Positions 1 through 4,944 of a DNA stretch of 5,277 nt are shown here, one piece after another. Below the pieces are notes generated by a model. The model was not told where the DNA came from, ran no database searches, and saw only the letters and a program-made list of their open reading frames with translations. This DNA is from an uncultured Collinsella sp. (lineage in GTDB: Bacteria; Actinomycetota; Coriobacteriia; Coriobacteriales; Coriobacteriaceae): contig UQJA01000126.1 in the NCBI GenBank assembly GCA_900541285.1, positions 1-5,277 on the forward strand, written 5' to 3'. The translations under genes and the position numbers were made by a program. Position 1 is the stretch's first letter; each line of letters begins with the position of its first letter.

Positions 1-125
1 CCCTCGTCGGCGACCTTGTCGGCGAGCGCGGTCATCTTCTTGCCGGTCTCGTAGAGCGCCTTGCCGTCCTCGAGATAGCCCTCCTGGTCGAAATGCATGA
101 TCTCGATCTTCTCGGTTTCCTTCAT
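1..125 (-). CDS. SIS-domain sugar isomerase, likely fructosamine-6-phosphate deglycase (FrlB/GfrF-like), 5' part
   Basis: Only the first 41 codons are inside the window; the gene runs off the left edge. The ATG at 125-123 follows a strong ribosome binding site (AAAGGAGAGACAA). The visible protein begins MKETEKIEIMHFDQEGYLED and continues with a helix rich in Lys and Ala ending ALADKVADEG. The pattern of an F-D/N-Q-x-x-Y-L start, a long helix, then ALADK and a turn before the first SIS strand is what I know from the N-terminus of FrlB and GfrF, which hydrolyse fructoselysine 6-phosphate to glucose 6-phosphate and lysine in the cytoplasm. The SIS core and catalytic residues lie outside the window, so this rests on a short N-terminal match plus context. 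The gene starts 60 bp after the stop of another SIS gene on the same strand, so the two are probably co-transcribed and act in one pathway. A generic GlmS-like isomerase is the alternative. Confidence 0.6.
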   Translation of the reverse strand, partial: MKETEKIEIMHFDQEGYLEDGKALYETGKKMTALADKVADE

Positions 126-185
126 TTGTCTCTCCTTTCTGGGGTTGTTTCCACATCCCCCATGCCAACGGGCATCAAAACCCGC
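126..185 (-). other. Short gap between the two SIS genes with a small hairpin
   Basis: This 60-bp spacer holds the ribosome binding site of the downstream gene and a small inverted repeat, ATGCC-AACG-GGCAT at 162-175 (5-bp stem, 4-nt loop). On the minus strand no run of T follows the stem, so I do not call it a terminator. It could tune the relative yield or stability of the two cistrons. Confidence 0.4.
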
Positions 186-1301
186 TTACATTCCGTAACA
201 CTCGGCCGCTTTGGCCTTAAGCGCATTGACTGACTCTTCGTAGCCCTCTGCCTTGACCTCCATTTGCTTGGAGACGGCATCAAGATACGGGTGCACGTCC
301 CATGACTTCAGACGCTCGGCTATCATGGCCGCAATCGTCTGGAAGAACACAAGATTGGGAATTGCGCTGAGCAGCGGAGCCACCTGAGGCACCGCAACCT
401 CGTGAGCCCTACCCTTGGGATGGGCCGTGAGCAGCACCGTTTTTGTCGTAACGTTCGATAGCGCATCAGCGATATTCGCAAGACGCTCCGACCCCTGCGG
501 ATCGTCGACGATAAACACCAGATAGCCCGGAACGATCTGCATCTCGGGACCGTGGACGAACTCCTCGCCTTCGTGATGCATGGCAGGAATCTTGATGGTC
601 TCGCTCAGCTTGAGGGCCGCCTCTTCGGCAACGCCATAGTTGGGGCCGTTGCCGACGACCATGGCGGGCGTGTGCTCAGAAAGCTCGAGCATGTGTTCTT
701 GGACATATGCCTCGGCGGTCTTGCACATCACGGCATTGGCATGGATAGCCTCGCGCAGGTCGTCAAGACGCTGGGCAACGCCCTTGGCGTCAATCGTTCC
801 GCGCGCCTGACCGCCGTAGATACCAAAGAGCACCAGGTACTCAACGAGAACCTCAACGCCCAGAGTCACAAAGTCCACCGACTCGACGCCCACACCGTAG
901 TCAAGAACGATGTCAGCGTGCTCCTTGATGGGCGCCTCGACGTTTGCCGTGAGCGCAACTGCAGCCATATCGTGTGCGCGCATGTAATCGAGCGCCGCAA
1001 TCGTATTGGTCGAATAGCCACTCTGCGAGACGGCGATGTTGAGCGCATGCTGCGGATAGGTGTGTTCAAAATCAACGAAGGCCTCGGGCGTCACAACGGA
1101 CACCTGCATTTGCAGGGCATCTTGCAGGTAATCGCGGGCGCAATCGGCGGCATGGCGCGACGAACCCGAAGCAACGATGCGCAGCGCGTCAAAAGAACCG
1201 GACTGGAAAATATCAACGAGCTGCGCTACCAGCTCAGACGAACGCTCGAGGTTCTCCCCCATACGCACATGGGCAAGCTGAACGTAATCGAGCATCTTCA
1301 T
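186..1301 (-). CDS. Double-SIS sugar-phosphate deglycase/isomerase, GfrE-like (glucoselysine-6-phosphate deglycase candidate)
   Basis: This is a 371-aa cytoplasmic protein with two SIS domains and no glutaminase domain, so it is not full GlmS. SIS1 has VASGSS (43-48) and SQSGYST (92-98), the phosphosugar loops. SIS2 has GNGPNYG (217-223) and the HHEGEEFVHGP segment (242-252). Aligned by eye with the E. coli GlmS isomerase domain, the catalytic trio E488/H504/K603 corresponds to Glu234, His250 and Lys345 (in SKQMEVK), so it looks active. Several blocks (SQSGxST-TIAALD, ALTA-V, VTLG, the GxGPxxG loop) recall Salmonella GfrE, which deglycates glucoselysine 6-phosphate; this is from memory. I chose the ATG at 1301-1299 because GAGGTGAGACG precedes it. 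A TTG 13 codons upstream lacks a good ribosome binding site and lies in a probable operator. Two GntR regulator genes lie upstream and a FrlB/GfrF-like gene downstream, which fits Amadori-product use. Another amino-sugar isomerase role is possible. Confidence 0.8.
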   Translation of the reverse strand: MKMLDYVQLAHVRMGENLERSSELVAQLVDIFQSGSFDALRIVASGSSRHAADCARDYLQDALQMQVSVVTPEAFVDFEHTYPQHALNIAVSQSGYSTNTIAALDYMRAHDMAAVALTANVEAPIKEHADIVLDYGVGVESVDFVTLGVEVLVEYLVLFGIYGGQARGTIDAKGVAQRLDDLREAIHANAVMCKTAEAYVQEHMLELSEHTPAMVVGNGPNYGVAEEAALKLSETIKIPAMHHEGEEFVHGPEMQIVPGYLVFIVDDPQGSERLANIADALSNVTTKTVLLTAHPKGRAHEVAVPQVAPLLSAIPNLVFFQTIAAMIAERLKSWDVHPYLDAVSKQMEVKAEGYEESVNALKAKAAECYGM

Positions 1302-1323
1302 CGTCTCACCTCGTAACAAATCA

Positions 1324-1340
1324 TTAGTATTTGATACCAA
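1324..1340. promoter_or_regulatory. Candidate GntR/HutC-type operator (17-bp imperfect palindrome)
   Basis: The plus strand reads TTAGTATTTGATACCAA: 7-bp arms TTaGTAT and ATACcAA with one mismatch around a 3-bp centre. The GGTAT...ATACC layout resembles operators of HutC-subfamily GntR regulators, such as NagR/YvoA and DasR sites built on TGGT...ACCA. It lies 23 bp before the chosen SIS start codon, where a bound dimer would block transcription. Two HutC-type regulators are encoded immediately upstream. Function is inferred. Confidence 0.45.
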
Positions 1341-1362
1341 TCACAGTTACAGGTTACGTCTT

Positions 1363-1371
1363 TTTGATACC
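1363..1371. repeat. Second copy of the TTTGATACC half-site
   Basis: TTTGATACC recurs exactly, in the same orientation, at 1330-1338 (inside the 17-bp palindrome) and at 1363-1371. The 33-bp step is close to three helical turns, which would place two bound proteins on the same DNA face. The second copy lacks a good opposite arm, so by itself it is only a half-site. Confidence 0.4.
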
Positions 1372-1428
1372 TCTTTGTCGATTAATTTATCCCCATCGGC
1401 GAACGGTCGATTTTGAGCCCTGTAAGGT

Positions 1429-1438
1429 TGTATATACA
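1429..1438. promoter_or_regulatory. Perfect 10-bp palindrome TGTATATACA (possible second operator)
   Basis: TGTATATACA is perfectly self-complementary and resembles the TTGTATATACAA operator of the GntR-family trehalose repressor TreR. It sits about 100 bp from the 17-bp palindrome and could be the target of the other GntR protein encoded here. A short AT-rich palindrome can arise by chance, so confidence is low. Confidence 0.3.
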
Positions 1439-1494
1439 GCTGACCCAACGATCAAAACTGGTTAGTTTCCCTGCCGTTATTCACAAAATACCAG

Positions 1495-2208
1495 CTAGTA
1501 CGTATAGGTGTAGCCGCCCGTATCGCCACGATTGAAGGACTTTACATACTCGATAGCCTGACCGCTCGCGTCATAGCTCACGCATTCCAAAAGCAAAACA
1601 AGATCGCCCTGTTCCAGTCCAAGGAGGCCGGCATCTCGTGCGCCCAGCGCTTCGATATCGAGCTTTTCCTGTGCCATGACTGGCTTTCGGCCCAGCATCT
1701 CATAGGTCTCGTACAAACTGAAGACCGACACGTCAATATCTTCGATGGTTGGGAACAGCAGGCAGGGAATCAGCGCCGTCTCAATCGATACGGGGCTACC
1801 GTTTATGCAGTTCAGGCGTCGAACGGAATAGAGCAGGTCGTCCTCGGCGATGCCAAACAGGTCGGCGTAATATGGCCCCGCATAACGCTTGGAACGCGCG
1901 AGAATACGGACGGACGGCTCGCCGCCCGAAGCACGGACCGATTCACGGAAACCGACCGTGCGTTCAAAAAAAGCAGGTACTTTCTGCGCCACAAAGGCAC
2001 CTTTTCCCCGAACACGGCGAATCTGCCCGCGCCGAACCAGCTCATCGACAGCGCTTCGGATGGTCAAGCGTGTCGTACCAAATTCCTCGGCAAGGTCTTT
2101 TTCGGACGGAATCATGGAACCCGTGGGATATATACCGCGCTCGATACGTTCCTCGATGCGGCGTCGAATGCGCATATAAACCGGGGTGGCATCTACTGTT
2201 TCAGCCAT
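1495..2208 (-). CDS. GntR-family (HutC subfamily) transcriptional regulator with UTRA domain, second of a tandem pair
   Basis: This 237-aa protein has the usual HutC length. Residues 8-75 form the GntR winged helix-turn-helix, with IPSEKDLAEEFGTTRLTIRS (33-52), then VDELVRRGQIRRVRGKGAFV as recognition helix end and wing. Residues of about 84-233 form a UTRA effector domain, with the family hallmark PVSIETALIP (139-148) and ERTVGF at its start. Such proteins bind DNA as dimers and release it when a small ligand, often a phosphorylated sugar or amino-acid derivative, binds the UTRA pocket. The ATG at 2208-2206 has GGCAGGTGA just ahead and lies inside the end of the preceding GntR gene (16-bp overlap), which suggests translational coupling. 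Its position directly before the SIS genes makes it a strong candidate for their repressor, in the role FrlR plays for frl operons. The ligand is unknown. Confidence 0.9.
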   Translation of the reverse strand: MAETVDATPVYMRIRRRIEERIERGIYPTGSMIPSEKDLAEEFGTTRLTIRSAVDELVRRGQIRRVRGKGAFVAQKVPAFFERTVGFRESVRASGGEPSVRILARSKRYAGPYYADLFGIAEDDLLYSVRRLNCINGSPVSIETALIPCLLFPTIEDIDVSVFSLYETYEMLGRKPVMAQEKLDIEALGARDAGLLGLEQGDLVLLLECVSYDASGQAIEYVKSFNRGDTGGYTYTY

Positions 2209-2960
2209 TGTTCACCTGCCACGCTCCTCATGCCGTTCTCTTCGCCGTTATCGGCAAAGCGGAACTTTGTGGGCAAAATCACCGATTTGCAATGCTCCAC
2301 AAAACGCATGTCCTTATCAAATTCGATCGAGCTCTCATAGAACACCGACGTTCCCTCTTCTTGCTGGAGCAGCTCGGCCTCTTCGGCGTTCAAACGCGAG
2401 ATGGAGATATGCTCACGTCCATGCTCAACACGCACGCCACCTTCTTTGAGCAAGACATCGTAAAGGCTCTCACACTCAAAATCGTGCTCGGGAAGCGCGG
2501 GGCACAGGGACAGGTTAACGTGAGCGGTCTCGATTGACGCCGGCTCGCCCTCTATAAGTCGAATGCGCTGCATGCGGAGTAAAGGAGCGCCCACAGCCAC
2601 CCCAAGCTTGTCGGCAAGCGCCTCATCCGCCTCGATGGTCCCGGTGGAAACCAGACGAGAAGAGGGGTGCAGGCCGGCAGTCCGCACAGCATCGGAAAAG
2701 TTATACGTTTCCTGGAAGATATTCAGCGGCTTGGGAGGACACACATACGTACCCAATCCGCGACGGCTCTCGAGCGTTCCACACGAGATGAGCCGCGTGA
2801 TACCGGCGCGCAACGCCGTACGCGAAACGCCGATCTCTTCGCACAGCACACGCTCGGCCGGCAGGCGATCGCCGCCGGCAAGCTGGTGGTGCTGGATATA
2901 CCAAAGAATTCCCTCAACAGCACGATCTTTGGGGGGAATTGCATAAGATTCGCCTGCCAT
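2193..2960 (-). CDS. GntR-family (HutC subfamily) transcriptional regulator with UTRA domain, first of a tandem pair
   Basis: This 255-aa protein has a GntR winged helix-turn-helix at about 12-75, with the hallmark LPAERVLCEEIGVSRTALRA (33-52) and RRGLGTYV wing (66-73). A UTRA domain follows at about 83-236 and carries EPASIETAHVNL (139-150), which parallels the PVSIETA motif of its neighbour. By eye the two proteins share the fold and hallmark residues but little else, so this is not a recent duplication. The start at 2960-2958 has GAGGAG eight bases upstream. The stop lies 16 bp inside the next regulator gene, and the 162-aa gene ends 38 bp upstream with no terminator between, so the three are probably one transcript. 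The last 20 residues (after FRFAD) extend past the UTRA core and contain the overlap. It may sense a second ligand or regulate the same SIS locus. The exact target is unknown. Confidence 0.9.
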   Translation of the reverse strand: MAGESYAIPPKDRAVEGILWYIQHHQLAGGDRLPAERVLCEEIGVSRTALRAGITRLISCGTLESRRGLGTYVCPPKPLNIFQETYNFSDAVRTAGLHPSSRLVSTGTIEADEALADKLGVAVGAPLLRMQRIRLIEGEPASIETAHVNLSLCPALPEHDFECESLYDVLLKEGGVRVEHGREHISISRLNAEEAELLQQEEGTSVFYESSIEFDKDMRFVEHCKSVILPTKFRFADNGEENGMRSVAGEQWLKQ

Positions 2961-2998
2961 TGCACAGACTCCTCATTCAGAAACGTATGCCGCCAAAA

Positions 2999-3487
2999 TT
3001 AGACCAGCCCTCCCATGGCATCAAATTCGGCCTTAATCTTCTCGGCGACATTCCGATACGACTTATATAGACTTGAATCGCGTTTGACTTCGTCGGTCAT
3101 AACGGGAATCTCTAATTTGGAAACCTCGTCTTTTCCCGTCTGAACCGCCACAACAACGCCCATACCAAGACACATATTACGCTTGGCAGCGTTTATTTTC
3201 GCCGCCTTGGCAGGATTTGCCAGGATACGCTGGGCAAATTCCTGTTTTGAGGCCACTTCCTCGGCCTCCGGATCGCCCGCCTCGGCCACTTCGCACTGCA
3301 ACACATCCGCATAGTCAAAAATCTTCGGCTCGCCGCCGCGCTGATGCACGGCCCACTTGCGGCGCGTGGCATCCTGGTAGATAGCCGGCAAAAACGTAAA
3401 CCGCGGTGGGTCCAAAATCGTATCCGTGATGGTAAACACATCGGGATCAAAGGCATCCTGCGGGTTTTTCTTCTTGAACAGCCCCAT
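2999..3487 (-). CDS. Uncharacterised 162-aa cytoplasmic protein, first gene of the regulator operon
   Basis: I do not recognise a confident family. The start MGLFKKKNPQ (ATG 3487-3485) is chosen because GGGAGGGTGAT sits directly upstream; an earlier ATG 11 codons up would extend into that ribosome binding site. There is no signal peptide or membrane segment. Residues 16-65 look like a small beta-rich module (VFTITDTILD, then RRKWAVHQ, then KIFDYADVLQCEV). A charged Ala/Lys-rich helix follows at 75-103, then strands around GVVVAVQTG and KLEIPVM, and a final helix at 137-158 (SSLYKSYRNVAEKIKAEFDAM). The F-D-Y-A-D-V-L-x-x-E-V step and S-x-x-Y-x-x-x-x-x-x-A-E-x-I helix loosely recall the C-terminal part of DUF4428-type small bacterial proteins, but the zinc-ribbon N-terminus is absent. 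An extended -10 promoter lies 37 bp upstream and two GntR genes follow, so it may share their control. Its function is unknown. Confidence 0.75.
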   Translation of the reverse strand: MGLFKKKNPQDAFDPDVFTITDTILDPPRFTFLPAIYQDATRRKWAVHQRGGEPKIFDYADVLQCEVAEAGDPEAEEVASKQEFAQRILANPAKAAKINAAKRNMCLGMGVVVAVQTGKDEVSKLEIPVMTDEVKRDSSLYKSYRNVAEKIKAEFDAMGGLV

Positions 3488-3524
3488 ATCACCCTCCCGT
3501 ACTAGCATTAAACAACTCAAGCTG

Positions 3525-3533
3525 AATATAGCA
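3525..3533 (-). promoter_or_regulatory. Extended -10 promoter of the 162-aa gene
   Basis: The minus strand reads TGC-TATATT: a -10 hexamer with 5 of 6 consensus bases and the TGn extension. The -35 region (GTAAAG at 17-bp spacing) is weak, as extended -10 promoters allow, and overlaps the TACCG-TAT-CGGTA palindrome. The first transcribed base would be about 30 bp before the ATG at 3487. Confidence 0.5.
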
Positions 3534-3545
3534 CCAATTTCAAGC

Positions 3546-3569
3546 CACTTTACCGTATCGGTACGCGGC
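3546..3569. promoter_or_regulatory. Candidate operator, copy A of a shared 24-bp motif
   Basis: The plus strand reads CACTTTACC-gtat-CGGTA-cg-CGGC. It contains the perfect inverted repeat TACCG-TAT-CGGTA at 3551-3563. A second copy of the same pattern lies in the lacI-murB gap (4831-4854), with 18 of 24 bases identical in the same orientation. Copy A overlaps the -35 region of the 162-aa gene promoter, a position typical of a repressor site. The protein that binds is unknown; the LacI protein encoded between the two copies is one candidate. Confidence 0.35.
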
Positions 3570-3605
3570 GTCTATGGCTCGCCCAGCGGAAGAGTTTACG
3601 GACGA

Positions 3606-3678
3606 GGGCCGGGGTGCCTGCCTTGTTTTGAGAAGTTCGCGGAGCCCACTTTTCAAAACAAGGCAGGCACCCCGGCCC
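3606..3678. repeat. 73-bp near-perfect palindrome (REP/MITE-like element or strong hairpin)
   Basis: Two 31-bp arms (3606-3636 and 3648-3678) are complementary at 30 of 31 positions, and the single exception, 3632 against 3652, is a G-T pair that still pairs as G-U in plus-strand RNA. The loop is 11 nt (TCGCGGAGCCC). The arm begins GGGCCGGGGTGCCTGCCTTG and turns AT-rich toward the loop, which is opposite to an intrinsic terminator, and neither side has a T run. It lies 55 bp past the lacI stop. The size and near-identity suggest a dispersed palindromic repeat, possibly RAYT- or transposase-mobilised. It may also stabilise the lacI mRNA 3' end. No clear target-site duplication was seen. Confidence 0.85.
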
Positions 3679-3690
3679 CGCCGGCAAATA

Positions 3691-3703
3691 GCGGACACTC
3701 CGC
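3691..3703. other. Small perfect hairpin GCGGA-CAC-TCCGC
   Basis: A 5-bp GC-rich stem with a 3-nt loop sits 30 bp past the lacI stop (minus strand) and 12 bp from the large palindrome. Its TCCGC arm is also complementary to GCGGA (3639-3643) in the loop of the large hairpin, so the two could interact. No T run follows, so a terminator role is weak. Confidence 0.3.
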
Positions 3704-3732
3704 ATGCAATCTATGCAAACAAACAAGTACGC

Positions 3733-4761
3733 TTAGCTACATTCGGTAAGCTCGAGCACGCTGCCCTTAACGATAAGCGCCGGCTCCAGAACGACTTCTT
3801 CGGCACGTCTACCGCCCCTACCGGCAAGACGCTTGGACATGCAGCCAAAAGCATGCTCCGCGAGGATACCTGGATCCTGCTCAATCGCGGTCAGCGCCGG
3901 CTCAAAGAGAACGTCGGCCGCCGAGTTGTCATAGCTCACCACCGAGATATCGCCCGGGATGCTCTTCCCCATCTCGTGCAAGCGCTTGAGCAGACCGAGG
4001 GCGATGTTATCCGAACTTGCGAACACAGCGGTGGCATCAGTTGCGAGCACCGCCTCCGAGGCCTCATAGGCACTCGGAATGTAGTACTCGCTCTCAAACT
4101 CCAAACGTGCGTCGATAGGCAGGCCAACCTCGCGCAGCGCGCGCTCATAGCCGGCAAGTCGCTTACGCCCCGTATTGGAACGGCGCGCGTTAACCAAGCA
4201 GGCAATGCGACGGTGGCCCTGCTCGATCAGATAGCGAGTGGCCATGTAGCCACCCATCTCGTGGTCGAACATCACCTTGTCGCACTCGAGCCCCTCAATG
4301 GCACGGTCGACCATCACGGCAGGGATAGGCAGATGGCTGACTTCTTCGCGCAGGGCGCGGTCGTCGGAGAACTCGTCGCCTACGACCAGGAAGACGCCAT
4401 CAACGCCGCGCGTCACCAGCTGGCGCAGCAGCTCCAGATCGTCATCGGCGCTTCCGCCCGAGCTGGTAATGAAGAGCGCATAGCCGTCCTCGCGGCAGCG
4501 CTTTTCCAGGCTACCGGCGAGCGAGGCAAAAAAGCGGCTCTCGATGTTAGGGACGATAAGGCCCAGGGTGCGCGACTCGCGCATGACCAGGCTGCGCGCG
4601 ATCTGGTTGGGAACATAGTGGTTGCGCGCCGCGACCTCTTTGATGAGCTTGCGGTTTTCTTCCGAGATGCGACAGGGCCGATTATTGAGCACAAGCGAGA
4701 CCGACGAGGGGGAAAGCCCCACCTCCTGGGCGATCTGCTTGAGGGTGACTTTGTTGGCCAT
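3733..4761 (-). CDS. LacI/GalR-family transcriptional regulator
   Basis: This 342-aa protein has the full family length. The N-terminal helix-turn-helix is TLKQIAQEVGLSPSSVSLVLN (6-26), followed by NRPCRISEENRKLIKEVA and the hinge helix HYVPNQIARSLVM (48-60). A periplasmic-binding-protein-like effector domain spans about 65-335, with LGLIVPNI (66-73), the VDR motif (151-153), GYERAL (204-209), SSDNIALGLLKRL (249-261), DISVVSYDN (271-279) and LTAIEQD (290-296). The end is VLEPALIVKGS, with Lys where many members have Arg. The family represses sugar-use genes until a sugar or derivative binds. The ATG at 4761-4759 follows AAGGAG by four bases. No sugar gene adjoins it, so its regulon lies elsewhere or is the neighbouring operon. 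The shared region with murB holds a perfect CAATCGATTG palindrome, a plausible autoregulatory site. The ligand cannot be told from the sequence. Confidence 0.93.
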   Translation of the reverse strand: MANKVTLKQIAQEVGLSPSSVSLVLNNRPCRISEENRKLIKEVAARNHYVPNQIARSLVMRESRTLGLIVPNIESRFFASLAGSLEKRCREDGYALFITSSGGSADDDLELLRQLVTRGVDGVFLVVGDEFSDDRALREEVSHLPIPAVMVDRAIEGLECDKVMFDHEMGGYMATRYLIEQGHRRIACLVNARRSNTGRKRLAGYERALREVGLPIDARLEFESEYYIPSAYEASEAVLATDATAVFASSDNIALGLLKRLHEMGKSIPGDISVVSYDNSAADVLFEPALTAIEQDPGILAEHAFGCMSKRLAGRGGRRAEEVVLEPALIVKGSVLELTECS

Positions 4762-4796
4762 CTCGCTCCTTCCGGGTTTACGCGCAATCTCTTGAA

Positions 4797-4802
4797 AGTA
4801 TA
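4797..4802 (-). promoter_or_regulatory. Candidate -10 box of lacI
   Basis: The minus strand reads TATACT, matching 5 of 6 bases of TATAAT, about 35 bp before the lacI ATG. No good -35 is found at 16-18 bp, so an activator or a weak promoter is possible. Confidence 0.4.
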
Positions 4803-4830
4803 GCGACTACCCCTCTACCTCGGTGATAAA

Positions 4831-4854
4831 CACTTTACCAATCCGGTAGACGGC
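4831..4854. promoter_or_regulatory. Candidate operator, copy B of a shared 24-bp motif
   Basis: The plus strand reads CACTTTACC-aatc-CGGTA-ga-CGGC and matches copy A (3546-3569) at 18 of 24 positions. The inverted repeat here is slightly weaker: TACC and GGTA arms around five bases. It lies upstream of the lacI -10 and within the divergent region, consistent with a regulator that acts on lacI and on the 162-aa gene. Confidence 0.35.
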
Positions 4855-4895
4855 TGTTTTATCGCCGCCAGCGCACCAAATCCGTCCGGGTGGGG

Positions 4896-4901
4896 TATAT
4901 T
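4896..4901 (+). promoter_or_regulatory. Candidate -10 box of murB
   Basis: TATATT (5 of 6 to consensus) lies 43 bp before the murB ATG and directly before the CAATCGATTG palindrome. No clear -35 sequence is visible at the proper spacing. Confidence 0.35.
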
Positions 4902-4902
4902 G

Positions 4903-4912
4903 CAATCGATTG
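4903..4912. promoter_or_regulatory. LacI-family-like operator palindrome CAATCGATTG
   Basis: This perfect 10-bp palindrome has a central CG step, the hallmark of LacI/GalR-family operators; Cra of E. coli, for example, binds sites with an AATCGATT core. It covers the expected transcription start region of murB and lies 142 bp upstream of the lacI start. Whether the adjacent LacI protein binds it is inference. Confidence 0.4.
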
Positions 4913-4944
4913 ATGACAACGACCACCAAAAGGCGGATATTCGT

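Larger units (their letters stand above)
1302..1494 (-). promoter_or_regulatory. Regulatory gap upstream of the SIS genes
   Basis: This 193-bp AT-richer stretch separates the GntR gene from the SIS genes, all on the same strand. It holds the SIS ribosome binding site (1305-1312), a 17-bp imperfect palindrome (1324-1340), a second copy of its half-site (1363-1371) and a 10-bp perfect palindrome (1429-1438). I see no convincing terminator after the GntR stop, so read-through from the regulator genes is possible. A separate promoter is likely but not clear-cut. One option has TATACA (1434-1429, minus) as -10 inside the 10-bp palindrome with a poor -35; another uses the AT-rich stretch near 1381-1390. 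Confidence 0.5.
3488..3732. other. Gap between lacI and the 162-aa gene
   Basis: These 245 bp hold the promoter of the 162-aa gene (3525-3533), a TACCG-TAT-CGGTA palindrome (3551-3563), a 73-bp hairpin element (3606-3678) and a small perfect hairpin GCGGA-CAC-TCCGC (3691-3703). No gene was found on either strand. No classical terminator with a T run follows lacI on the minus strand, so the large hairpin may be the only barrier to read-through. Confidence 0.6.
4762..4944. promoter_or_regulatory. Divergent lacI-murB regulatory region
   Basis: This 183-bp intergenic region separates two genes that start outward. It holds ribosome binding sites at both ends (CTCCTT at 4766-4771 for lacI, AGGCGG at 4932-4936 region for murB), a -10-like TATACT for lacI, TATATT for murB, copy B of a 24-bp motif (4831-4854) and the palindrome CAATCGATTG (4903-4912). 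No open frame here has coding character. Confidence 0.6.

Noticed and set aside
552..1316. 254-codon open frame on the plus strand opposite the SIS gene
   Set aside because: It lies wholly antisense to a clear SIS protein, its translation shows no known domain, and long antisense frames are common in high-GC coding DNA.
1302..1340. N-terminal extension of the SIS protein from a TTG at 1340
   Set aside because: The TTG has no ribosome binding site and the 13 extra residues do not look like the family; the ATG at 1301 has a good site and the upstream DNA looks like an operator.
1749..2537. 262-codon plus-strand frame across both GntR genes
   Set aside because: It is antisense to two well-supported regulators and has low-complexity Arg/His-rich content typical of a shadow frame.
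3488..3520. N-terminal extension of the 162-aa protein from an ATG at 3520
   Set aside because: The extra 11 codons contain the GGGAGGG ribosome binding site of the chosen start and leave almost no leader after the promoter.
3606..3678. Intrinsic transcription terminator for lacI
   Set aside because: No T run follows the stem on either strand and the stem is AT-rich near the loop and GC-rich at the base, so the usual terminator layout is not met. It may still hinder read-through.
3704..3720. ATGCAA direct repeat near the lacI stop
   Set aside because: Two six-base copies separated by three bases are within chance and have no evident role.
3574..4803. 409-codon open frame on the plus strand opposite lacI
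   Set aside because: It runs through the 73-bp palindrome and then antisense to a textbook LacI protein. The translation has no family resemblance and no convincing ribosome binding site.
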